Origin: Pseudomonas sp. LS.1a
GTDB lineage: Bacteria; Pseudomonadota; Gammaproteobacteria; Pseudomonadales; Pseudomonadaceae
Direction of reading: 5' to 3'
DNA: 64,000 nt
NCBI RefSeq assembly: GCF_022533585.1
Contig: NZ_CP092827.1
Location: 2,458,001 to 2,522,000 of the forward strand
The position numbers were made by a program, and so were the translations under genes. Below, piece after piece: positions 8,199-17,039 of this stretch (position 1 is the first letter of the stretch; every line of letters begins with the position of its first letter). A model generated the notes under the pieces. That model was not told where the DNA came from. It saw only the letters and a list, made by a program, of their open reading frames with translations, and made no database searches.

Positions 8199-8759
8199 AT
8201 GAACACAAGCGTCATCAGGGTCGTGGTGGTATCGGGCAGCCTGCGCGCGCCATCACGTACTCATGGGTTGCTGCAGGCGCTGGTGGAGAAGCTGCAGGCA
8301 AGGTTGTCGAACCTTGACGTGCATTGGGTGCGCATCGCCGAGCTTTGCAGCGCCTTGTCCGGCTCGCTTGAGCGCGATACCGCCTCCGCCGATTTACAGC
8401 TTCACTTGCAGGCCATTGAGCAGACCGACCTGTTGTTGGTCGGCAGTCCGGTTTACCGCGCCTCCTACACGGGTTTGTTCAAGCACCTGTTCGATCTGGT
8501 AGACCACCAGTCGCTCAGAGGGGTCCCGGTAGTGCTGGCGGCCACCGGTGGCAGCGAGCGCCACGCCCTGATGATCGATCACCAGTTACGCCCCCTGTTC
8601 GCCTTCTTCCAGGCGCACACCCTGCCGTATGGCTTGTACGCCAGCGTCGAGGCCTTCGACCAGCACCATCTGGTCGAGCCCGCGCAGTTCGAACGCATCG
8701 AACGGGTGCTCGACACCGTCAGCGCGTTCTTCCAGATCCCGGTCGCCAGTGCGGCCTGA
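8199..8759 (+). CDS. msuE: NAD(P)H-dependent FMN reductase, MsuE/SsuE type
   Basis: A 186-residue flavodoxin-like reductase that supplies FMNH2 to the flavin monooxygenase encoded 31 bases downstream. It has the flavin phosphate-binding start [16 protein letters not shown] and the [17 protein letters not shown] loop typical of the SsuE/MsuE family. An ATG at 8193 is only 1 base after the AGGAGG ribosome site, whereas the in-frame ATG at 8199 is 7 bases away, so 8199 is chosen. Whether it is the msuE or sfnE/F orthologue needs a tree; the role as reductase partner of SfnG is well supported by the operon. Confidence 0.85.
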   Translation: MNTSVIRVVVVSGSLRAPSRTHGLLQALVEKLQARLSNLDVHWVRIAELCSALSGSLERDTASADLQLHLQAIEQTDLLLVGSPVYRASYTGLFKHLFDLVDHQSLRGVPVVLAATGGSERHALMIDHQLRPLFAFFQAHTLPYGLYASVEAFDQHHLVEPAQFERIERVLDTVSAFFQIPVASAA

Positions 8760-8790
8760 CTTCATTTCCCCCGGCAACAGGAGCATCGCC

Positions 8791-9882
8791 ATGAGCCAAC
8801 CAATCAAATTCGCCTACTGGGTCCCCAATGTCAGCGGCGGCCTCGTCGTCAGCAAGATTGAGCAGCGCACCAGCTGGGACATCGACTACAACCGCAAGCT
8901 GGCACAGATCGCCGAGCGTTCCGGGTTCGAGTACGCGCTGTCGCAGATCCGTTTTACTGCCGGCTACGGCGCCGACAACCAGCACGAGTCGGTGACCATC
9001 AGCCATGCGCTGCTGGCAGCCACCGAGAAGCTCAAGGTCATCGCCGCAATCCTGCCCGGCCCGTGGTCGCCCGCGCTGGCGGCCAAGCAACTGGCGACCA
9101 TTGACCAGTTCACCGGCGGACGCATTGCCGTCAATGTGGTGTCAGGCTGGTTCAAAGGCGAGTTTCGCGCCATCGGCGAGCCTTGGCTGGAACATGACGA
9201 GCGCTACCGTCGCTCCGAGGAGTTCATCCGTGCCCTCAAGGGTATCTGGACCCAGGACAACTTCAGCTTCCACGGTGACTTCTACCGTTTCAACGACTAC
9301 ACCCTCAAGCCCAAGCCGCTGCAACGGCCGCATCCGGAGATTTTCCAGGGCGGCAGCTCGCGGGCTGCGCGTGACATGGCATCCAGGGTCTCGGACTGGT
9401 ATTTCACTAACGGCAACAGCGTTGAGGGTATCAAGGCACAGGTCGATGACATCCGTGCCAAGGCCGCAGCCAACGGGCACGCGGTGAAGATCGGGGTAAA
9501 CGCTTTCGTCATTGCCCGTGACACCGAGGAAGAAGCCCGTGCGGTATTGGCAGAAATCATCGCCAAGGCCGACCCGGAGGCGGTTAACGGCTTCGGCAGC
9601 GAAGTGAAGAACGCTGGGGCGGCCAGCCCGGAAGGCGAGGGCAACTGGGCAAAGTCCACCTTCGAGGACTTGGTGCAGTACAACGATGGGTTCAAGACCA
9701 ACCTGATCGGCACCCCACGGCAGATCGCCGAGCGCATCGTCGCGCTCAAGGCCATCGGCGTCGACCTGATTCTCTCCGGCTTCCTGCATTTCCAGGAAGA
9801 GGTCGAGTACTTCGGCAGACACGTACTGCCGCTGGTGCGCGAACTGGAGCAGGAAAGGCGCGCAGCCGTGGCCGTGGCCTGA
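8791..9882 (+). CDS. sfnG: FMNH2-dependent dimethylsulfone monooxygenase SfnG
   Basis: A 363-residue bacterial-luciferase-fold monooxygenase. SfnG converts dimethylsulfone to methanesulfinate with FMNH2 and oxygen, a step in recovering sulfur from dimethyl sulfide. The N-terminus FAYWVPNVSGGLVVSKIEQR and the FTGGRIAVNVVSGWFKGEF block are characteristic of the SfnG/MsuD/SsuD group, with length as expected. The start at 8791 has an AACAGGAG ribosome site; an upstream extension of the frame overlaps the reductase and is not used. DMS would be released by DddD encoded downstream. Confidence 0.88.
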   Translation: MSQPIKFAYWVPNVSGGLVVSKIEQRTSWDIDYNRKLAQIAERSGFEYALSQIRFTAGYGADNQHESVTISHALLAATEKLKVIAAILPGPWSPALAAKQLATIDQFTGGRIAVNVVSGWFKGEFRAIGEPWLEHDERYRRSEEFIRALKGIWTQDNFSFHGDFYRFNDYTLKPKPLQRPHPEIFQGGSSRAARDMASRVSDWYFTNGNSVEGIKAQVDDIRAKAAANGHAVKIGVNAFVIARDTEEEARAVLAEIIAKADPEAVNGFGSEVKNAGAASPEGEGNWAKSTFEDLVQYNDGFKTNLIGTPRQIAERIVALKAIGVDLILSGFLHFQEEVEYFGRHVLPLVRELEQERRAAVAVA

Positions 9883-9967
9883 GGCCCGTCGCCATGCATG
9901 GGGAACGTACAGACAACCTGCCCAAGGTGTGGGTGGTGGTTTGGGCTGTCGCTGGCTTCGTCGGGCT

Positions 9968-10108
9968 GGTCGCCGGCTGCTCTGGGGCGCACGCCTGGGC
10001 GTGCAGTGTTACCTCTCGCTGGTGGTGCTCAAAGCCCTGCCGGTGTTGATCATCGGCGGCCGCGCTGAGGAAGCTCGGTTTAGGTTGACTGACTTCCTCA
10101 GGGCGTAA
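9968..10108 (+). pseudogene. Possible LivH-type permease scrap
   Basis: A short stretch reads LGVQCYLSLVVLKALPVLII and then GG, resembling the conserved loop of LivH branched-chain amino acid permeases, and runs to a TAA at 10106. No start and no further match. Together with the livF remnant it may be debris of an ABC locus. The rest of 9883-10195 shows nothing I can identify. Confidence 0.3.
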
Positions 10109-10195
10109 AGCGGACGCTTGTGATGGGCAGTATTCAGGGAAGAAATGGTTGTGCTCCGCATGACGCAGCCGTCAGTTGGAGAAAAGTGATGACCA

Positions 10196-10321
10196 TCACT
10201 CTCCGAACAGAGCTATATCCAGGCCTGCCACCATCACTAGCGCCCCGCCCAGTTTGATGGCAGACACCGGTCTTTCAACTGCACCCAACAGTCCAGAGTC
10301 TACCTCACGGTTGGCGTCAAC
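10196..10321 (-). pseudogene. C-terminal remnant of a YdcZ-like DMT transporter
   Basis: On the minus strand the frame reads DSGLLGAVERPVSAIKLGG and then ALVMVAGLDIALFGE before a stop. This resembles the last membrane helix of small DMT_YdcZ-family transporters (RP-x-S/T...LLG-x-x-L...AG). No upstream part remains, because the acuI gene occupies it. Likely a fragment cut off when the neighbouring genes arrived. Confidence 0.4.
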
Positions 10322-11315
10322 GATCGGCGGCTTGGCCGTTCACGTCCACAATCAACCGGCCACGGATCTTCCCGTCCATCAGTTCAGAGGCGGCGGCAAT
10401 CGCGCTCTCAAGGCGAATTTCTTTGCTCATCAACGATAGTGCGTCGAGGTTCAGCTGATCGGACAGCCTTTCCCAAGCCTCGACTCGTCGCTCGAATGGC
10501 TGAGTAACGCTGTTGATGCCGAGCAGGCTGACCCCTCGAAGAATGAAAGGTGCAACGGTTGCCGGGAAATCCATTCCCTGGGCCAATCCGCACGCAGCTA
10601 CCAAGCCTTCAGACATTGTGCTTGCGCACGCATTGGCCAGCGTATGGCTGCCGACCGAGTCGATAACGGCCGCCCATTTTTCTTTTGCTAATGGACGCCC
10701 CGGGGCAGAAAGCTCGGCCCGATCGATGATGGTCGTTGCGCCCAGGCTTTTCAGGTAGGCGGCTTCGCTAGTTTTTCCGGTTGCGGCAGTGACGGTATAC
10801 CCGGCACCGGCCAGAAGGCTGATGGCGAAACTACCGACGCCGCCTGTGGCGCCTGTGACCAACACCGGCCCATCGGAGGGTTTCAATCCATGGCGCTCCA
10901 AGGCCATCAGGCATAGCATGGCGGTGTATCCAGCGGTGCCGATGGCCATGGTTTGCCGTTCGTCCAGGCGCTCTGGGTGAGGGATCAGCCAATCGCCGTT
11001 CAATCTCGCCTTTTGCGCAAGCCCGCCCCAATGGCTTTCACCCACCCCCCAACCATTGAGCAACACGCGATCGCCTGGCTGGTATCGAGGGTCGTCACTC
11101 GCTTCGACAGTGCCCGCGAGGTCGATGCCCGGCACCATCGGAAATTGACGAACAACCGGCCCCTTGCCGGTGATTGCGAGCGCATCCTTGTAGTTCAAGG
11201 TGCTGTAGGCCACCTTCACCGTCACGTTCCCGGTGGGTAGCTGGTCATCCTGCAACTCGGTGACTCGGGACGAATACTTGTCTTCCAGCTTTTCGATCAG
11301 AATGGCTTTGAACAT
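10317..11315 (-). CDS. acuI: Acrylyl-CoA reductase AcuI (YhdH-type MDR oxidoreductase)
   Basis: A 332-residue medium-chain reductase that uses NADPH to turn acrylyl-CoA into propionyl-CoA, removing a toxic intermediate of DMSP/3-hydroxypropionate metabolism. The N-terminal STLNYKDALAITGKGPVV and the nucleotide-binding VTGATGGVGSFAI are typical of the AcuI/YhdH group; length is standard. It follows acuR on the same strand, with a candidate AcuR operator (11331-11343) just before its start. In marine bacteria acuR and acuI are linked in the same way to DMSP lyase genes. Confidence 0.87.
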   Translation of the reverse strand: MFKAILIEKLEDKYSSRVTELQDDQLPTGNVTVKVAYSTLNYKDALAITGKGPVVRQFPMVPGIDLAGTVEASDDPRYQPGDRVLLNGWGVGESHWGGLAQKARLNGDWLIPHPERLDERQTMAIGTAGYTAMLCLMALERHGLKPSDGPVLVTGATGGVGSFAISLLAGAGYTVTAATGKTSEAAYLKSLGATTIIDRAELSAPGRPLAKEKWAAVIDSVGSHTLANACASTMSEGLVAACGLAQGMDFPATVAPFILRGVSLLGINSVTQPFERRVEAWERLSDQLNLDALSLMSKEIRLESAIAAASELMDGKIRGRLIVDVNGQAADR

Positions 11316-11330
11316 GCTTTATCCTCATTT

Positions 11331-11343
11331 AGACCGTTTGTCT
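11331..11343. promoter_or_regulatory. Candidate AcuR operator before acuI
   Basis: AGACCGTTTGTCT is an inverted repeat AGAC-N5-GTCT set in TTT...TTAAA context, 15 bases before the acuI ATG. The same form with almost the same flanks occurs at 12007-12019 before acuR. Confidence 0.6.
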
Positions 11344-11361
11344 TTAAATTGCCCCAGAGAA

Positions 11362-11994
11362 TCATCGAGTGATTCCCATCAGAAATCCTTGGAAAAAAAT
11401 GTCCAGGGGGCGGACATGCTGCGTCAGTCGCGCGCGAAGCACTGCACCCTCCCAGCCAACCCAGAAAAAGGCCGCCAAGGCTTTGCAGTCATGTTCGCAA
11501 GATACCTCGCCCAGCTTGACCGCTTCCTCCAGGCAGGCAGACAAGCGCTGCTCCCAGTCCAGCAGGGTCAGTTCCAATTGTTCACGGAAGCTGTCTGGCA
11601 GCACCAATACCTCCTGGCCGAGATTGCCTACCAGGCAGCCCCTTCGGAACTGGTACTTGGCCATCCCGACCTTCGCTTGTTCAACGAAGTTGGAAAGCCT
11701 TCGTAGCGGCGAGACGCTCAGGTCGCTGAAGCAGCGATCGAGTTTTCGGGCGAAGTAGTCGGCATAGCGCTGCAATACCGCTTGGCCGAATGCTTCTTTG
11801 CTGTCGAAGTAGTGATAGAACGAGCCTTTGGGCACCTGGACGCGTTTGAGCACAGTATCGATGCCGGTGGCAGCAAAGCCCTGTTCGGTAAGGATTTCCA
11901 TGCCGCAGCGCAGCAAAAGCTCTAGCGTTTCGCCATGCTCACGTGCGATTTTGGGCGGTCGGCCCCTTCGAGGAACAGGTTTGGAGTCATTCAT
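11362..11994 (-). CDS. acuR: TetR-family regulator AcuR
   Basis: A 210-residue TetR regulator. The N-terminal helix-turn-helix includes GFAATGIDTVLKRVQVPKGS followed by FYHYFDSKEAF, and the C-terminus ends ...HVRPLDIFFQGFLMGITR, close to the acrylate-responsive AcuR group. The ATG at 11994 (MNDSKPVPRRGRPPK) is preferred to the far start at 12033, because the latter would run through the operator at 12007-12019. It probably represses itself and acuI and is released by acrylate or acrylyl-CoA; ligand is inferred from family and context. Confidence 0.82.
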   Translation of the reverse strand: MNDSKPVPRRGRPPKIAREHGETLELLLRCGMEILTEQGFAATGIDTVLKRVQVPKGSFYHYFDSKEAFGQAVLQRYADYFARKLDRCFSDLSVSPLRRLSNFVEQAKVGMAKYQFRRGCLVGNLGQEVLVLPDSFREQLELTLLDWEQRLSACLEEAVKLGEVSCEHDCKALAAFFWVGWEGAVLRARLTQHVRPLDIFFQGFLMGITR

Positions 11995-12006
11995 GCGTTG
12001 TAATTT

Positions 12007-12019
12007 AGACTGTCCGTCT
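12007..12019. promoter_or_regulatory. Candidate AcuR operator between acuR and dddR
   Basis: AGACTGTCCGTCT repeats the AGAC-N5-GTCT pattern of 11331-11343; the shared longer pattern is TTTAGAC-N-GT-N2-GTCT-N-TAA. It lies 13 bases before the acuR start and 57 bases before the divergent LysR gene, so it could influence both. Confidence 0.6.
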
Positions 12020-12075
12020 CTAATGTCAACCACTGAGCGACTCGATCTCCGATTGGCCTTAGCGTTGGATGCGTC

Positions 12076-12999
12076 ATGAAAAAGCGTTTACCTCCCCTGA
12101 ACTGGCTTCGAGCTTTTGAGGCTTCTGCTCGGCTCCTGAATTTCACCCATGCCGCCGAAGAGCTCAATCTCACGCAGGCAGCGATCAGTCAGCAGGTCAA
12201 GGCTTTGGAATCGCAGCTAGGCCAGGCGCTTTTCAAGCGTCTCCCGCGCGGGCTTGAGCTTACGGAAGCAGGAAAATCCTACTTTCCAGTAGTGAGAGAG
12301 TCGGTTGAGCGCCTCGCTGCATCGACGGATGAGATCTTTGGGCAGGGGCATCGAAGCGCGCTCAGTATCCGCAGCAGCCTGGTGTTCTTCACTCATTGGA
12401 TCGCTCCCCGGTTACCCCGATTCAAAGCATTGCACCCGGATGTGGGCATCCGCGTCGCGAGTAACATCTGGGTAGATGAAACAGAATTCGATGCCGACCT
12501 CGAAATCAGGTATGGACAAGGGCGCTGGCCTGGCATGAAGGCCGAGCGTCTGACGTGGGACACGCTGGTGCCGGTATGTTCACCGGCATTGATCACTGCG
12601 CAACGTCCGTTGCAGCGTCCTCAGGACCTTGCAAAGCACCCGTTGCTGCACGTGCTGGGCTATGAAGAAGGCTGGGGTTATTGGCTCAAGAGGAGCAACG
12701 CAGAGAGCGTCGACTCTTCTCAGGGGATGCAGTTCGACACCCTTATTTCGGCATTGACGATGGCTGAACTGGGCCAGGGCGTTGCGTTGGCGCGGTCTTC
12801 ATTGGTCAGGCATCTTCTGGACGAGGGCCGGCTCGTCGCACCCCTTGGGCGTCATGTACCGACCAAGGAGGCGTTCTACCTGGTCTATTCAGCACACAGC
12901 ATGGTCAATCCGGATGCAGCGGCGTTTGCCCAGTGGCTGTGCGAAGAGGCGCAGGCTTTCAAGGTCGAGCCCGGCGCCGACGAGGACGAGCACCCTTAG
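12076..12999 (+). CDS. dddR: LysR-family regulator, probable DddR
   Basis: A 307-residue GcvA-like LysR regulator. Residues ~7-66 form the winged helix-turn-helix (LNWLRAFEASARLLNFTHAA, LTQAAISQQVKALESQLG), followed by an effector-binding domain. Known DddD clusters of Pseudomonas carry a LysR gene, dddR, that activates ddd transcription in response to DMSP or its product 3-hydroxypropionate; position here, right before dddD and divergent from acuR, fits that role. A strong terminator follows at 13019-13058, so dddD has its own promoter. Confidence 0.75.
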   Translation: MKKRLPPLNWLRAFEASARLLNFTHAAEELNLTQAAISQQVKALESQLGQALFKRLPRGLELTEAGKSYFPVVRESVERLAASTDEIFGQGHRSALSIRSSLVFFTHWIAPRLPRFKALHPDVGIRVASNIWVDETEFDADLEIRYGQGRWPGMKAERLTWDTLVPVCSPALITAQRPLQRPQDLAKHPLLHVLGYEEGWGYWLKRSNAESVDSSQGMQFDTLISALTMAELGQGVALARSSLVRHLLDEGRLVAPLGRHVPTKEAFYLVYSAHSMVNPDAAAFAQWLCEEAQAFKVEPGADEDEHP

Positions 13000-13018
13000 T
13001 GATAAGCAAAGTACCCGA

Positions 13019-13058
13019 GCAATAAAAAAAATGGCCTCTTAGGGCCATTTTTTATTGC
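13019..13058. terminator. Strong rho-independent terminator after dddR
   Basis: A long stem (GCAATAAAAAAAATGGCC with GGCCATTTTTTATTGC) closes around TCTTAG. With A and T tracts on both sides it could act in both directions. It separates dddR from dddD. Confidence 0.85.
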
Positions 13059-13212
13059 TTTCGCGATGCCTTCGAATTTCTGAAAGTGGCAATCACATCG
13101 CAAGCCCTTGGATGGTGCAGTCGTCCAGGTGACCGGTTAGTACGAGGTCTCAATAACAACAATAACCGCGCCGACGAATCTCGTTGGCACGGGGCTACCT
13201 AGGGTTATCGTC

Positions 13213-15711
13213 ATGGCACACTCCAACCAATTGCCTTTGCAAGGCGTCAATGTCATCGATTTCGGACAATACATCGCAGGCCCCGCAGTAGCGATGATCC
13301 TCGCTGATCTGGGAGCGACTGTCGTTCACATCGACCCGCAGGCAGGGCCTCTCTGGGATAGCCCGGCAAATGCCACGCTCAATCGCAACAAGCTGTGCAT
13401 GCGCCTGGATCTGAAAACGCCAGAGGGGCTGCATCAGGCGCGTGAACTCATCTCCCGTGCCGATATCGTGATTGAAAATTTCCGGCCTGGTGTCATGCCC
13501 AGGCTGGGCCTCGATTTCGCAGAGCTGCGGCGTGCTCGTCCTGAGTTGATCACGTTGTCGATTCCAGGGTTTGCCAGTGATGACGTACTGCGTGCGCAAT
13601 GGCGTGCTACCGAGGCGGTGATCGCTTCGGCCTCCGGTGTGTTCACCGACATGGGTCAAAACCGCGTACTGATGGGTATCAACCCTAGTTTCTCGCCACT
13701 TCCCTTGGCGTCAGCGTACGGCACCATGCTTGCTGTATCTTCTGTAGTGCTTGCTCTGCAGGCGCGTGAAAAGAATGGCGTTGGCGATCAGATCGAAGTT
13801 CCCTTGGCATCAGCGGTGATGGAAGGTCTGTCGTACAACTCGATCAAGATCGATGGTTACCCGCTGCGCTACAAGACCCTGCGAGAGAAGGAGAGTGAGC
13901 GTCGTCGCGCTGAGAACCTGCCGATGAACTTGAGCTATCAGGATCTGCAGGAGTTCCTCGACCCGTTCTACCGTACCTATGAATGTGCGGATGGTCGTAA
14001 ATTCTACGCCGTTTGCCCATCGCATCGTGAGCATGCCAAGCGCTGCCTGCAGGCAATGGGCATCTACGAGGAAATGGTTGCCGCCGGCTTGCCGAAAGTT
14101 GATGACCCCTACCTGCCGATTGACCAGTGGGCAGGAAATGCATCCCTGGGGGTTTACCCGTTGCCTGCTGATTGGGCCGCACGCATCTCCGCGCGGATGA
14201 AAGAAGTATTCCTGACCAAGACAGCGGCGGAGTGGGAAGTCATCTTCGGTGAGGGGCGTTTCCCTGGGGCTCCGCACAGGTCGACCCAAGAGTGGCTCCA
14301 TGACGAGCATTCGAATACCGCCGGGCTGATCGTTGAGGTCAATGATCGCGAGTTCGGCGTCATGAAACAGCCTGGCCCGATTGCGTGGTTGGAGGGGTGC
14401 TCAGAGCCAATGCTGAAACCTCTTTCGCGTCGCGAGGTGAGCTATGAGCAAGCGTTGGCAACACTGTCCGAGCGTTCGGCTCCTGCCTTGCCGTCTGCCA
14501 AGCTCGACAAACCTGCCGGCTGGCTGGAAGGCGTCAAGATTCTGGACCTGACCAACGTCATCGCGGGGCCCCACTCGACGTCTTTCCTGGGCCGCTTCGG
14601 GGCAGACGTCATCAAACTCGACCCTGTCGTTCCTAATTATGATCCCTGGAATACCGTGGTCTTTGGTATGTCTTCGGCACGGTGCAAGGAAAGTGTCCTG
14701 GTTGACTTGAACTCTTGCGAAGGGCGAGAGGTGTTCAATCGTCTTGTGCGGGAGGTCGATGTCATCGTCATGAACGCGCCCGATCGCCAACTGGCGCCGC
14801 TGGGTCTGGATGAGGCCAGCCTTCAGGCGGTGAATCCTGGAGTGATCTTCTGCCAGCTCGATTGTTTCGGTGGCCCCCGCCGTGGCCCTCGCACCGATTA
14901 TCTGGGGTATGACGATCTCATCCAGGCCACGACCGGGATCATGCTGCGTTTTGGTGGTGGCATGGAAACCCCGGAAGAACATGCCCACGTCGGTACCATC
15001 GACGTGATGTGTGGATTTGCTGCCGCTCTGGGCGTCGCAACGGCGCTTTATCGCAAACACCACTCCGGCGAAGCCTACCGGGCGCGCACCTCTCTGGCTT
15101 CACTGGGGAATCTGGTGCAGATCCCGTTCTGCTATGACTACGCAGGTCGAGCGCCATTCAATGAGCCGTCCGGGCGCGACGTGGTTGGCTACAGCGATCT
15201 TTCTCGCTTCTACAAGACGGCGGATGGCTGGATCTACCTGGATGCTTCCGAGCCAGAACTGCACAAATTCGCCGACATCACAGAGTTCAGCGGCTTGGCA
15301 TCCGCCAGTGATCGCGCTGCCTATCTGCAAGCGGTCATTGCCCGCATGAGCAGCTCTTTCCTTCAGGAGCGTCTGCAGGCGGCCAACATCGCTGCCGCGG
15401 TGCCGGACAACATCGATCACCTGCGCAGCCAGTACAGCCGAGCCGCTGATGGCCTGCCAGGTACCGAGAATGGCAGCTACTCCTTCAGCGTCTACAGCGA
15501 CCATCCGAGCGGTCATCGGGTCACGCAGCTGGACCCCTACGCCATTCGCCCACGGGTAGCGCGTATTCGAGCGCTACCACCCGCTGAGAAGTTTGGCACT
15601 TCGACCCGCAAGGTGCTGGGCCGCTACGGCTATACCGAGGCTCAGATTCAGTCACTCCTGGACGCCGGCGCAATCGGCGAATCCTGGAGTGAGGAATATC
15701 TGCCGAGCTGA
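13213..15711 (+). CDS. dddD: DMSP CoA-transferase/lyase DddD
   Basis: An 832-residue protein made of two class III (CaiB/BaiF) CoA-transferase domains in tandem: first from ~residue 8 (LQGVNVIDFGQYIAGPAVAM), second from ~residue 437 (LEGVKILDLTNVIAGPHSTS). This double architecture and length are those of DddD, which transfers CoA from acetyl-CoA to DMSP and releases dimethyl sulfide and 3-hydroxypropionyl-CoA. Asp597 in HVGTIDVMCG sits where the class III catalytic aspartate is expected and near the residue reported for characterised DddD. The gene cluster (dddB, dddC, dddT, dddR) makes the assignment strong. Carnitine CoA-transferase-like function is the main alternative. Confidence 0.88.
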   Translation: MAHSNQLPLQGVNVIDFGQYIAGPAVAMILADLGATVVHIDPQAGPLWDSPANATLNRNKLCMRLDLKTPEGLHQARELISRADIVIENFRPGVMPRLGLDFAELRRARPELITLSIPGFASDDVLRAQWRATEAVIASASGVFTDMGQNRVLMGINPSFSPLPLASAYGTMLAVSSVVLALQAREKNGVGDQIEVPLASAVMEGLSYNSIKIDGYPLRYKTLREKESERRRAENLPMNLSYQDLQEFLDPFYRTYECADGRKFYAVCPSHREHAKRCLQAMGIYEEMVAAGLPKVDDPYLPIDQWAGNASLGVYPLPADWAARISARMKEVFLTKTAAEWEVIFGEGRFPGAPHRSTQEWLHDEHSNTAGLIVEVNDREFGVMKQPGPIAWLEGCSEPMLKPLSRREVSYEQALATLSERSAPALPSAKLDKPAGWLEGVKILDLTNVIAGPHSTSFLGRFGADVIKLDPVVPNYDPWNTVVFGMSSARCKESVLVDLNSCEGREVFNRLVREVDVIVMNAPDRQLAPLGLDEASLQAVNPGVIFCQLDCFGGPRRGPRTDYLGYDDLIQATTGIMLRFGGGMETPEEHAHVGTIDVMCGFAAALGVATALYRKHHSGEAYRARTSLASLGNLVQIPFCYDYAGRAPFNEPSGRDVVGYSDLSRFYKTADGWIYLDASEPELHKFADITEFSGLASASDRAAYLQAVIARMSSSFLQERLQAANIAAAVPDNIDHLRSQYSRAADGLPGTENGSYSFSVYSDHPSGHRVTQLDPYAIRPRVARIRALPPAEKFGTSTRKVLGRYGYTEAQIQSLLDAGAIGESWSEEYLPS

Positions 15712-15836
15712 CTGCTGAAGGCAGGTCAGGGGGCAGGCCTTTGAAACGCCCCTTTGCTTGCCGATTGACCGATCAAGCGAACACGAGCCCGAGGCTGCTC
15801 GCGGGCGCGTTCATGCCCAGGAAATGAGATAGAGCC

Positions 15837-16994
15837 ATGACTTACAACAGCATCCTCCCACGTATCCTGCAAACCGGTGCCGGTGCCAGCCAGCAGATCC
15901 ATCAGGTACTGGCCAGCCTCGGCTGCCATAAACCACTCATCATCACTGACCGAATGATGGTTGAGTTAGGTTATGCCGGTCGTATCAGCGCAGTTCTGGC
16001 AGAACACGCAATAGAGGTCGACGTATTCTCCGATACCGTCCCCGAGCCTACCGTCGCTTCGATTCAGGCCGGCGTCGCGACCGCCAGGGAAGGGGGCTAT
16101 GACAGCATCATCGCACTGGGCGGCGGAAGCCCGATCGACAGCGCCAAAGCGATCGGCATCCTGGCCAGGTTCGGCGGAGTCATGCGCGATTACAAGTTCC
16201 CGCGCAATGTCACCGAGATGGGCTTGCCGATCATTGCCATTCCAACGACTGCCGGCACTGGCTCCGAAGTCACCCGTTTCACCATCATCACCGATGAGTC
16301 GACTGACGAAAAAATGCTGTGCGTCGGCGCAGGCTTCATGCCTGTCGCTGCACTGGTCGACTACGAACTCACGCTCTCGTTGCCGCCCCGCGTGACGGCG
16401 GACACCGGTATCGATGCGCTGACGCATGCCATCGAGGCTTACGTCAGCAAGAAAGCGAATCTGTTCAGTGATGCCCAGGCGCTGGCCGCCATGCGCCTTA
16501 TCGGGCCAAACCTTCGCAAGGTCTACCACGACGGGGCGGACCGTGCCGCGCGGGAGGCTGTGATGCTGGGATCGACCCTGGCGGGCCTGGCGTTCTCGGC
16601 GGCTTCTGTTGCCCTGGTGCATGGCATGAGCCGCCCAATTGGCGCCGCATTCCATGTGCCTCATGGTTTGTCGAACGCCATGCTGCTCCCCGAAGTGACG
16701 GCATTCTCGATCCCTGCTGCCCGTGACCGGTATGCCGATTGCGCGCGTGCAATGGGCGTCGCCACTGAAAGCGATACGGACCAATCCGCCGTGGAAAAAC
16801 TGCTGGAAGAGTTGGTGGCTATCAACGAGGAACTGAATGTGCCCACCCCTGCGCAATTCGGAATCGACCGCGAGAAATTCTTCGAGCTGATGCCAACCAT
16901 GGCCGCCCAGGCGCTGGCTTCCGGCTCACCTGGCAATAACCCGCGTGTGCCGACCGAGGCAGAGATGGTCGAGCTTTACCGCAGCCTTTGGTAA
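15837..16994 (+). CDS. dddB: Iron-containing alcohol dehydrogenase DddB
   Basis: A 385-residue group III Fe-dependent alcohol dehydrogenase. The nucleotide site (ALGGGSPIDSAKAIG), the TTAGTGSEVTRF block and metal ligands in DTGIDALTHAIEAY and HGMSRPIGAAFHVPHGLSNA are all present. In the DddD pathway DddB oxidises 3-hydroxypropionate to malonate semialdehyde with NAD+. It lies 125 bases after dddD and 45 bases before dddC, as in other ddd clusters. Confidence 0.85.
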   Translation: MTYNSILPRILQTGAGASQQIHQVLASLGCHKPLIITDRMMVELGYAGRISAVLAEHAIEVDVFSDTVPEPTVASIQAGVATAREGGYDSIIALGGGSPIDSAKAIGILARFGGVMRDYKFPRNVTEMGLPIIAIPTTAGTGSEVTRFTIITDESTDEKMLCVGAGFMPVAALVDYELTLSLPPRVTADTGIDALTHAIEAYVSKKANLFSDAQALAAMRLIGPNLRKVYHDGADRAAREAVMLGSTLAGLAFSAASVALVHGMSRPIGAAFHVPHGLSNAMLLPEVTAFSIPAARDRYADCARAMGVATESDTDQSAVEKLLEELVAINEELNVPTPAQFGIDREKFFELMPTMAAQALASGSPGNNPRVPTEAEMVELYRSLW

Positions 16995-17039
16995 TCCGGC
17001 ACCAACGCATTATCTGAATAACAAAAAGTGGAGATTCAC

